Shown here: positions 7,857 to 19,800 of the stretch, one piece after another
Layout of the letters: the number at the start of each line of letters is the position of its first letter
Numbering within the stretch: position 1 is the first letter of the stretch
Assembly: GCA_964399535.1 (NCBI GenBank)
Contig: CAYNRE010000071.1
Location: forward strand, 372,001-436,000
Source of the DNA: CAYNRE01 sp964399535
GTDB taxonomy: Bacteria > Planctomycetota > Planctomycetia > Pirellulales > CAYNRE01
Direction of reading: 5' to 3'
Length of the DNA: 64,000 nucleotides
Translations under genes and position numbers: made by a program
The notes under the pieces: model-generated
Database searches by the model: none
Seen by the model: the letters and a program-made list of their open reading frames with translations, nothing else
What the model was told of the DNA's origin: nothing

Positions 7857-10800
7857 GTGTCCCCTGGAACCGGTCCCGAAGGTAAATCGAAGGCGGTCAA
7901 ATCGACACTTGGCAGATGGACTCCCCGCCGCAGAGCCAGGTCGGCACTGACCTGGGAAGGTCTTGGGCAGCGATCGCGGCGCGACCGGCTCGATGGCGCA
8001 ACTCGGCTAGCCGGTGAGTCGCTCGAGCTGCGCCAACTCTTGTCCGCGTCCGCCTGGCAAGGCGTGCCATCGGACGAGCACGTGGCGGCGATCGTCCACA
8101 GCGGCGAACTGGGGGCGGCCGAGGCGGTCGTCCAAGACACGCAGTTCGATATCGCCAACTTTCAGCTCACGCTGCCATCGGTGCTGGAAGGCGCGCAGAC
8201 GTTTGATATGGACGGCCTGCGGTTCTACAGCGGAGCCGAGAAAGTCATCCAGCAGAATACGACCACGTTCGGCAGCAGCGGCGCACCCACCTGGGTGCTG
8301 ATCGGACAGATCGGACCGACGTTCACGCCGATGCTCATGACCTACGGCGTGACGACCCTGTATTCCGGCACGGGCTTCAACGATTTCGTGCGGTGGACCG
8401 ACGGATTGTACACGGTGGCCAACACGCTGGCGGACAAGAAGGATCCGAACTCGTTCGGAATGGTGTTCGGCGGCATGCAGGTTCAGCCCTTGGACGGCGG
8501 GTTTTACGTCGATTCGATTCTCAACGACGGCGCCAGTTACGAGATTGACAACATCACGAACGGCGTCGTGAAGACGCAAATGCCCAATACCCTCACAGCC
8601 GGTCAGCAGTTGCAGTTCGCCGACCTCGTCGGCGCCAGCGGAATTGTGAACGGGACCGGCTACTCCGTCGACGAAGTCGTCGATCCGATGACGTTCACGA
8701 TCAAGGCCAACGACGGCCACGATCTGAGCCAAGCCAGCGCCACGGGGGGTTCGGTAACGACGGTCGCCAGTCCGAGCGACGACGAGGGCTGGGGAGCCCT
8801 GGTGCCCAATGGGCAGCAGATGCAGCTTATCGACAAGGGGCAGCGCGCGGCGCACTCCGTCTTTGCGGGTTTCACGCCGACGCGAATGCTGATCTCAAAA
8901 ACCACGGACGCCGTCCCGCAGCCGCTCCTGCAATTCGCAGGCGTGCAGACCGTGGGGTACAAGGGGGGGCATTTGCAGGCCGGAGTCGGCTTTCAAGGCG
9001 CCGGCAACGCGTATTACCTGCAGGTCGATTACCTGGGCTTCTACAAGTTCGTCAACGCGAACAACTCGAGCGACAACGAGTTCGTGGCGACGATTTCGGT
9101 CGGGCAGAACGCGCTCACCCCGCGGATCAACACGTCGGGCATCGTCGATGGCACCGTCAACACGACCGGAACACCCCACGGCCTGGCCGACGGCGACTGG
9201 ATCCACTTCACCAGTCTGAATATGCCCGCATCCGGCGACGGTTCGCCGCAGCCGCTCACCATCGGCACGTCGTACCAGGTCCACGTCCTCGGACCGACCA
9301 GCTTCCAGCTCATCGACCCGGAGACGAATCAGCCGCTGGTCGATCCCGCGATCAACGCGACGGCCGCGACGGCCGTCAAGGAGATCGGAGTGACGAGCAT
9401 CGCACCAGAAGAGATCGAGTTGGCGGATGGGACAAGCGTCACGCAACTGGTCGTCACGACAAGCCAGCCGCACAACCTGGCCGTTGGCGACCCGATTGTC
9501 TTCGCGGGCCTGCAGTTGACGACCGGTGAAATTCCCGATCAGACGTATTATGTCACGGCGCTGGTCGGCGGCAATCAGGATGGAACGTCCACCAAGTTCA
9601 TCTTCGGCGACGCGGACGGAAACGACTACAACCCGCTCGTGCCGCCGGTCCTGCTGCAGGGACGCGTGACGGCGCCGCTGTTCAAAGCCGGCGGCGTCTT
9701 CCTGGGGGGCGATGCCACGCTCAAATTGTCGTTCGACGGCGCCTTCCGCATCGGCGACTGGCTCAAACCCACCGATTTCAAACTGGAGCTGAGTGGGTCG
9801 GTCTCGCTGTTCAAGGACTTCGGAAACGGGCTTGCGGTGGGGGGCGTGGCCTCGCTGAAAGGGGACAATGAGACCTCAGAAGGGCTTGTCGTCCAGGGGG
9901 TTGGCGGAGACTTCTCGGTACCCGCCTGGGGCTTCAACATCACCGGCAACATCACCAAGAGCGATCCCGATACGAAGCAGCAGTCGTTCAATGTCGCACT
10001 GACGGGGGTCTCTGCGACGTCGATTCGCGACGATTCGGGCCGGGAGACCATCGCCGTCAACGGCAACGCTTTGGTTATGGTGAACTCCTGGAGGTTGTCC
10101 GTCGACGCCATCCTGGGGCATGGCCAGACGAACGGCCTGACCATCATCCACGAGGCGGACGGCACGGTGTGGGTGAGCGAGGCTTCGTTCACGATCGTGT
10201 TCGACAGTCTCAAGCCTCCGATCGCCGAGAACAATACGCGCTTCATCGAAAAGCTCAGCATTATCGGTGGCGCCGTCGACATCTGTTGGGAGAGTTCCGG
10301 GCCACACTCGCAGGATTTCGAGTTTGGGTTCGGCGGGAAGTTCTCAGTGGCCATTGGCGATCCCACGCCGGACGCCAACGGCAACTGGAAGCCCGGCATT
10401 TCCACGATCTCGGTCGCCGTGACGCCCGACCTGGTCAAGATCACGAGCATGGGCGTGCACTTCAGCGGCACCGGCAGCTTCGCGTTGCAGGTGAACGGGT
10501 CGTTCGCGATCAAGTACGGCGAGAATGGTGAGTTCCCGATTATTGCCCGGGACCTCTACTTTAAAGTCACGTTAGCCGACCCGGCGCAGGGAACGCACGG
10601 CAGCGTTGTGCTCTCGGGAGGTATCATCCTGCCCGAGCTGCGAAACGCTTCCATCGAACTGGGTGTCGACGGCTCGTCGGGTGGACTGTACGTCGATACG
10701 CAGACCGGCAAGTGGCAACTCAACGGGTGGCGGATCGCGATTCCATCCCTCCTCGCGGGGCCGTTCCTAATCCAGAACTTCGTTCTAGGATTCACGGGAT

Positions 10801-13800
10801 CGAGCAGCCGCACCGACCCGGATTCCTCGACCGACTTCATCGTTCAGGGCAGCGGCCAGATGAAGCTGTTCGAAAAGGGCGGACTGGTCATCGGTGTGAA
10901 CTTCAAGCTAGGAAGGGAGGCCGGCAAATTCGTCGTTCAGGACATCGGCGCGGCGATTCGCAACCTCAATCCTGGATTGCCGATCCCGGCGACGGAAGCA
11001 TTCCTGACCGATATCGCCTTTGATATTGACGGCATCCCGGGCTCGGTCTCGTTCGACCTACTGCTCGGAGCGGTCATGGGGGACAAGATCACCGTCGGCG
11101 CCAAGGAATACTCGCTGATCCAGGCGCTGATCAGCGGCTCCTATCAGGATCGCGACATCAAGGTCACCGGTGAAGTGCTGATTGCAGGCGGCACGTTGGG
11201 CGACATCACGGGCGCGCTCGACCTAAACTGGGGCACCGGCACCTACACGCTCAACCTCAGCGGCAAGGCGTTTTACGACATCTTCGACGCCACTTGGTAT
11301 CTGTACTTCAGCAAGGAGGTCGATGCCGGCCTGTTCGCGGGCACGGTGCAGGTCCCCGACGACATTCCCATCATCGGCGGCCTGCATGTGGCTGAGGCCG
11401 ACATGATGTACCTGGTCGATCACAACCCTGGAGGAGAGAAGTTTCTAGCGGCGTGGTTCAATTTCCTGGACCACTTTAAATACGGGGTGAAGGTCGACTT
11501 CAACGACCACGCCAAGGTGTCGCTCATCGGCTCTAAGACGATCGACGGCCTGCAAAAGGAATTGCCGGGCGGCACCGGGTCGCAAATCTTCAAATACAAC
11601 ATTCAGTACACGCCCAGCGATGCCGTGGCCTCGCTGCAGGCCGCCGGCCTGGGAGCCGAAGACGCGAGCTCGGTCTCCTACGGACTGATCGAAGTCACCT
11701 GGAATGCTCCGGACGGACAGGATGAGATTGCCATCGCCGCCGGCGAGGGCGATGCGGTGGTGGTCTGGGGCCCAGGCGCGAAGGTCAACGCTCACGGCTG
11801 GGTTGAGGACACTGCCAGCGGCATCTCCTACTTGGTCCTGACGGACCACTCTCGTCCCGGCGATGTGCTGATCCATGTCGCACCGACGGCCGCGTTTACC
11901 ACCGACGGCGCCTCGTACGACGCTCCCGACTTGTACGTTCCGCTGCCGAATCTGGACCTGAATGTCGTCCTGCAATCGAACCGCTCGCAAGACATTGATC
12001 CGGCAGCCAACTGGAACGGGTCATTCGCGGCTCCGGCGCCGGAGATTCAGAATCTCGCGGTGTCGCAGCCCCAGGCGGCCAGCGCACTGGGCGACGACGA
12101 GGACAGCCCCGATCCCGTCACCGCCAACAATGCCACCGTCAGCTTTCAGTGGCGCGGGCTCGATCCTCTGACGACCAACGTCAGCCTGTTCTTCGACCTC
12201 AACGATACCGGATATAAAGGCACGCCGCTGACGGTCCTTAGCGGCGACGAACTGACCATCGGCGATCCGGACGCCGATGGCTGGCGCACGGTGACGGTTC
12301 CCTGGGATCTGGGAGACCTCCAGCCCGGCGTGCCGCTATATGTTTACTCCGTCATCAAGGATGAGCAGCACGCCCCCGTCAAGACGGACTACGCCGGGCA
12401 GGTGCAATCGGTTCCCGCGGCGCAGATCCAAGTGACGTACGCGAACGGCACGAACGTCTCGTCCGCCGAACTGCAGGGATTGCCGCTGGCCGTCACGCCG
12501 GTGAAGGAATTCGACGTCCAGTCGATCTCCGCCGGCGTCGCGACGGTCGCCAGCGCGGAAGGCCTGTCGGTCGGCGACACGTTCATGTTCCACGGGCTGA
12601 CGTCGCCGGCCGGCGTCAGCAACGGCACTCTGTACTTCGTCACGTCGATCAGCGGCACGACCTTCACGTACTCGACAACGGCCGGCGGCACGGCGGTCAG
12701 CGGGTCTTCCGCGGGCGCCGGCGCCGCCTACGTCGACCAGGGAACGACCAGCTACTACGCGACCGACTCGAAGGGTCTGGTTTCGCCGCACGTCGACGTG
12801 TTCCAAACCTACCGCTTCGCGATGGCTCCGACGCGCGGCGTATTCCTGGGACAACCGAGCGGGAATCAGGAGCTTTCCTGGGTCAACGAGTTGCTGGAGT
12901 ACAACACGTTCGAGGGGCGCAATCAACTGCTGCGGATGCAGTTCGAGTTCGAGATCCAGGCGGCTATCGCCGGCACGGTCTACAACGACTTCGAAGACAA
13001 CGGGCAGCTCGATTCCTTCGATAACGGTCTGGCCGGCGCGACGGTGTTTCTCGACGACAACAACAACGGCACTCTCGATTTGGGAGAGCAGTCGGTGACG
13101 ACCGGCGTCGACGGTGCCTATCTCTTCGTTCACGACTGGTCGGATGCCGACACGCCGCTAAGCACCTACACAACCTGGGTGCAGGTAATCCCTCCCGCCG
13201 GTTACAAGGTAACGTCGTCGCCGTCGATTCCCCCGACGGGCATCACGTTCACCAACGATGGCGAGTCGCAGCCAGCGCTTATTCCTTACGATTTCATGCT
13301 CGCCTCGCCGATTGTGCTCAGCGGCACCGCATACAGCGATGCGAACAACAATGGCGTGCGCGACCCCGGCGAAAAGGGGATTGCGGGCGCGATCGTCACC
13401 ATCACGCCCCCCAGCGGCGGCGCGATACAGGTCACGACCGACGCCGCCGGAGTCTGGCGCACGGCCGCCTTTGCGCGCGGCAACTACACGCTCGACGTGG
13501 ACGCCCCCACCGGCGGCACGATCACCACGCCGACGGTTGCGTTCACGCTCGGCAGCCCCGCGACGATCAATTTCTCTGGACCGTTCGACGTGACGGATCA
13601 CTACTCCCAGTCCAGCGTCGTGTCGGCGTGGGACCCGGACGCAGGTCAGTACCATTCATGGCTGCTCGGCATGATCGACGGTGTGACCGCTGGCTCGCCG
13701 GCCGTTAATTATGTCGATCTCTCCGGCGGAGCGAGCGGGGATGTAAGCGTCCTCAACACCGCCATCCTCGACGTGGTTCCGGCCAAGTTCGACGTGTTCC

Positions 13801-16800
13801 TCGGCAAGTGGAGCAGCGACGGCGTGCCGACCCCGGCGATCTCGTTCATCGACAGCAACACGGGGCAAATTGCCATCTCACCGTCGACCGCGGTCGGGCA
13901 GTGGATCTGGTCGACGATTGGAGACTCCTTCGCCGACGAGCGATTCGCCCTCACATACGATCCGAACCGGCCCGACCATTCGTCGCTCGCCTCGATCGAC
14001 CCTAACGGCCGGGTTAAGCTCTGGAGCGTTGACGCGACGCTGATCGGCCCCGAGTACCAGCAGTTCATCGCGCCGGGTGAGACGCTGTTTAACTTCTCGG
14101 GAGGCACGCCGGTCAAGATGGTCGGTTTCAACATGGCCGGCAACGATCACTACCGGTCGCGGGACCTGGCCATCGCTTACCTCTCCAAGAACTACAACGT
14201 GCCCCAGGTGGCGATTTGGAACCACGCCACGGGCGCCGTGGAGTCGTTCGTGGCCGGCGGCCGAGCGCTAGTCGACATGATCACCAGCGACTTCGACGGC
14301 GACGGTCGCGAGGACATCGCGGTTCTGACAACCGACACCTCAAACCAGAATTACTACTTGACGGTGCTGCTGACACAGGCCGATGGTTCGCTGAGGGTTC
14401 TGCGCCACCAAGGGCCGGACCTGGCCGTGGCAGCCGATGGAACGCCGCTGACGAATTTGGCCTCGGTGCGGCTATTTGGCGGACAGCAGGCGATTCTTTG
14501 GAGCACGCTGGACGGCGATTCGTACCTCAACGCAGTCACGGTGACGGGCGAACAGTTGCGCATCACGACCATCCGGGCGCCGTTTGCCGGCAACATCGTC
14601 GCGCTCGCGCCCGGCGACGTCGGCCGAGCGGCGACGTTTGCCGTCTTTGCTCCGGGCCGGACCAGCGGCCACAAGATCGGAACGTATTCCGGCACGATCG
14701 AGGTCAACATCGACGGCACGTTCGCCGTCGACGCGCAGCTCACCAAGTATGGCGGCACGTTCAGCGGCTACGACGTGGGCATGACCGGCGTGGTGCCGGC
14801 TGCGTCCACGACCGCCAGCGGTATCGTTTTCAACGACCTGAATTCCAACGGGTTTCAGGATCCCGGCGAGACGGGACTCCCCGGCCTCACGGTCCGGCTC
14901 ATCAGCCCCTCGGGTGACCTCGTCACGGCGACCAGCAGCGACGGATCGGACGGCAGTGCGATCGGCTTCTACCGCTTCGAGAACGTGACCGCCGGCTCTT
15001 ATCTTCAGATTGCCCTGCCTACCGGAACCTGGCTCGCCCAGAACCCGCCGCAGGGCATCGACACCAATTCCAACGGATCCGCCGGGCTGCTGATTGGCGT
15101 CGATTTCACCGCGGGGTCTGTGCTTGCCACAATCCCGCTCGACTCGCCCGCCGACGATCCGCACGGCGTGAACATTCGTTCGGGCGATCTTCAACAAACC
15201 GGCCGCGAAAACTTGATCATTCGTACCTCGGATTCGCTCTACGTTCAGTATTTCGGCGTCGACGGCAGCACCTCGTTCACCCGATTCGACGTGAGCAGCC
15301 CCGCCGGTTACTTCCGGCCGGAGCTGGAACTGGCCGACGTCAACGGCGATGGCCGAATCGACCTGGTCACTTCCGGCCAGTCGGGAGTCGACGTATTTAT
15401 CAACATCGCGTTCGGGCAGTTCCGGCCTTTCCGGGGGATTCTCGCCGACCCTTTGGCCAGTACCCCCAACGGAGGCTATTCGATCGACGACACGTTTACC
15501 GGCGACCTCGACTCGGGCGTCACGTCGGCGAAGACCTATACCCATGCGCTCAATTTTCTCGGGCCGGTCACGACGGTGAACGGCGTGGTGTTTGCGGCCG
15601 CGACCGAGAGCGGGGCAAACTTCCGCCTGGAAGCGATCGATTCCGCCACTGGGGCCATCGGGAATCTGGGAGGCGTGCAAAACTTCTCGAACAATCTTCA
15701 AGGCGCGATGAATACGCTCGCGTCGAGTTTCCATTACAGCTTTGGCGACTCGCACGGCGACGAGCGCTTGACCCTGACGGGGCTGACCGCGGGGGTGACC
15801 TATATCACGACCTTTTACGCCGTCGGGTACGGCGCCGGTTCGCGGCAAGAACTGGTGTTCGACAGCCTAGGTGGCTCAACGATCTTCGACGAGAACGCCA
15901 ACGGCAGCGGCAACGGGATCCTGTTACGCCGCACGTATACGGCCACCAGCGACTCGATCACGTTCACGTTTGTCGCGCAAGATTCGATCAGCAGCAGCTT
16001 TCACCAATATGCCCTGACCAACGAAGTCGCCCCGGTGGGTTATACGATCGCCGTGCCACTGGATGGCGACGACGACTCGGACGTTGTCTCCGGGCACCGC
16101 TACACCCATGCGATCGATTTCGCCGGAGACCAATCGGTTACGGTCGCGGGGGTGCCGCTGCTGCAGGCGACGACGACCGGCGAGAATTTCTCGTTGGTTT
16201 CTTACGACCCGGTGAGCCACACGACCGCCGACAACCTGGATGTGTTCATCGGCTATGAGAACTCTCTGAACGGCGGTTTGAATTCGGCGGCGTCGAATTT
16301 CTATTACTCGCCGACCGGCGCGTCGCAGCTCACCCTGACAGGGCTGCTCGTCGGGGCGACGTATACCACCACGTTTTTCGGCGTTGGATTCGGGAGCGGC
16401 GTGTCCCGCGTCTCCACCGTCACCGACAGCCTGGGCGGTTCCGTCGTCATCGACGAGAATGCCTTTGGCGACCGGCAGGGATTCCGTTTCAGCCGCACAT
16501 TCGTGGCCACCGGCGACCAGATTACGTTCACGTTCGTCGCAGCCGACCCGAACTACGGCTTCCACCACTATGCAGTGACCAATCTGCTCATCGACTCGAA
16601 CGCCAATTACGGCTTGGGTCCGTTTAGCAACGACATCTCTTCGGGCATCTCTCCGTCGAAGACCTATACCCATCAGATCGACTTCAACGGGACGGGCACC
16701 GCCGTGGTTAACGGCCTCGCGCTCGTACAGACCGCGGCCGCGGGCGCGACCTACGTGCTCTCTGCGCTCGACCCAGTTACGTTGAGCGAGTCGTCGATGG

Positions 16801-19800
16801 CGGCCGGCAGTGGATTGGAAAACGACCTGTTGGGCGATTTCCATTCCGTGGGGTCGGACTATTTCTATTCGCCGACCGGGGCCTCGAAGCTCACACTGAC
16901 TGGTCTCACGTCTGGCACCACCTATGCCGCTACGTTCTACGTCACCGGGCTCGGCAACCCGGGGACACGATATCAATCGATCGCCGACAGTCTTGGCGGC
17001 TCGTTTTACGTCGATCTGAACATCGTCGGAAACGGTCGCGGCTTGCTGGTCCGCCGGATCTATACGGCGACAAGCGACACAATGACCTTTTGGTTCATGG
17101 GCAACGACCCCGCGGCCGGTTTCGATTTCTTTGCGCTGACGAACGAGGTGATTCCGCCGCAGCCCGCTTTACCCAATGTTTTCTCGACGGAGATTGCCGT
17201 CGTTCCCGGTGGCGGGGCGAGCGAACCCGATCGAGTTCTGGCCGTGCGGCAAAACACGGGTGTGATCTACGAGATCGGCTGGGACAAGGCGAGCGCGGCC
17301 CCCGCCGCGACGGGCAAGGTGTATACGACCAATCACGCGATTCGCAGGATGGAGATCGGCGACGTCAGCGCGGCCGGGGCCAACGACCTGGCGATCTACG
17401 AGACATACGATGAAGACACCCTGGCACCGCTCGACAACGCAGAGAGTGTCAGCAAGCAGGCGGTTTGGCTGCTCAGCGCCGCATCGAACTATGCCCTGGG
17501 GACGCTGCTGATCGACCTCGGCGCGAACGCCTATGAGCCACGCGTCGATCTGACGATCGCTCCGTTGTTTCCGGGTGAGGAAACCGTCCTGGTTTTGGGC
17601 AATCGCAGCAATTCGCAGACCGTCGACGTGTTCATGGCCCGCGCCGACAGCGCGGTGCTGAAAACGTCGACACCTGGCTTCGTGGGTTACGGCCTCAACT
17701 TCGGCACCTTCATCTCCGGCAGCTCAGTGCCCAACGTGGTGATCGCTGGCGAAAACGCGATTCTGGTTCTTGTGCCGGGCAATGATCCGTCCGACAGCAA
17801 CAATCCGACTGGTTTCGATCCCAACGTGCCGCTGGTGGAAGCCGGCATCGCCCTTACCGGTTCGACAAATGCCGGGGCTATAGGGGCCCTGGCCGGGGCG
17901 CATCACGACGAACTGATGGTCGTTCAGTATTTGCCGGGCACCGGCTACGTCGTTCGACCGTATTACAACACCACAGACAGCTACGGAGTTACCGCGGACG
18001 CGGGCGGCGGACTATTCGATTTTGCCGTCGTCGTTCCGGGTACCGGCGGAGGTACGATCGCCGGCAACGTGTTTTACGACGCCGAGGGTGGGGGCGTGTG
18101 GAATCCCGACGACTACGGCATCAGCGACGGCGTCAGGCTCTATCTCGATCTCAATCAAAACGGCACGCTTGACTCGACCGAGCCCTCGACGCTCCCCGAT
18201 CGCGACGGCAACTATCGCTTCACCGACTTGATGCCCCGCGTTTATTCCGTGGCGATTCAGCTCGGCTCGGGCTACACGGCTACGACCGCCACCGCGCAGG
18301 CGGTCGCGCTTGCGGCGTTGCCCGTTTCGGCCGTCAATGGCGTCGATTTTGGGTTGAAGGCCAAGAACTTCGGCGTCGACCTGAATAACGACCATCAGGC
18401 CGATCTGCTTCTGACCGAACCCTCCAGCAACGGCGTCTACGTCCAACTGCGCAACGGCCAGAATCGACTGACCACTTATAAGATCGGTCAGCTTACGTCG
18501 GCCGACTGGGTCGTGGTCGGTGTGTATGACCTGTCGAGCAATGCCACCGTCGACGTGTTGCTCCACGATACGCGCACGGGGCAGCTCCGGGCGTGGGAGT
18601 TGTTTGCCGGCGCCGGCGTGCCCACGGTGAAACGAATCCACGAGTTGGGCTACACGGTGCCCGAGGGCTTCTCCGTAATCGGCGTTGGCGATCTCGACGA
18701 CGACGGCACTCCGGAACTGGTAATGGTTCGCAAGACGACCGGCGAGCACCGAATCGTGGAGTTCACGAGCGACGCTCCCACCGAGTCGCCGCTCAACGTC
18801 TTGCCTTCCTCGCAGGTCGTTGGCGTCGGCGATCTGGATGGCGACGGCGACACCGATCTGCTCTTGCAAAACTGGCGCAGCAATCAAGTATTCGCGCGGA
18901 TTTATGAAAATGGGCGCTTCGTCGCTGTGAAGACGATCGGAGACATCAATCCCGATTGGTCGGTCGCCGGGGTCACCGACCTGGTGACCGGCGGCAACGC
19001 CGAGGTCTTGTTTCAGGAACGCGCAACCGGAAAGGCCTATGCCTGGCTGCTAGGGCCAAATCTTACGGTTCAGCAAACCAACGAAATCGACATTGGTGAA
19101 CATAGCGGACTTCGCCTGCACCTCTCGGAGCGATTCACGTCGAGCATTTCGGGAACCGTATTCCGCGATGTGCGCGGCGATGGCGGCTCGGCCGACGATA
19201 CGCCACTGGCCGGCGTTACGTTGAAGCTTTACATCGACCGTAACCGCAACCAGCGGCTCGATCCGACCGATGGCCCGCCAATTGCCACCACGGAAACCGC
19301 CGCCGACGGTACCTATGTCTTTGCCGGGCAATCGGCCGGAAACTACCTCGTGCAACAGGCGACCCCAGACAACTTCGTTCCCACTGGCGAGCCGCCCACC
19401 GGAGCACTTGCGGTGGCAGTCGACGAGGGCGCTACGCACTCGGGAGTTGACTTTCAGGACTATCAGATTGAACAGATTGCAATCAAGAATGTCTATTTTC
19501 GGATCACTCACAACGGCAGGACGAAACGGTTCGCGGCGCTCGATGACAACGTCCAGGCGGGCGACACGGTGAAGGTTGTCTTCACGGTCCCCCGAAACGC
19601 GACAGCCACGTTTTCGCTGGTGAGCTATCAGGTATCTCGCGGAACGCTCTTCCCGCCCGAGCCGCGCGACCAGGAGATTTACAGGAGCGATACCGGCACC
19701 TTTGGCCCCGGCGTGCATTCGCTGACCGTGCAGGTTCCGAACCATCGTTTCGAAGTTGATTTCGTGTTGGGCTATCCGCTCGAGCAGTTTGGAAAACCGG

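Noticed and set aside
14472..15848. Long minus-strand frames under the first giant gene (also around 12336-13133 and 15924-16976)
   Set aside because: Arg/Val/Gly-rich shadows typical of high-GC antisense frames; the sense frame has clear repeats.
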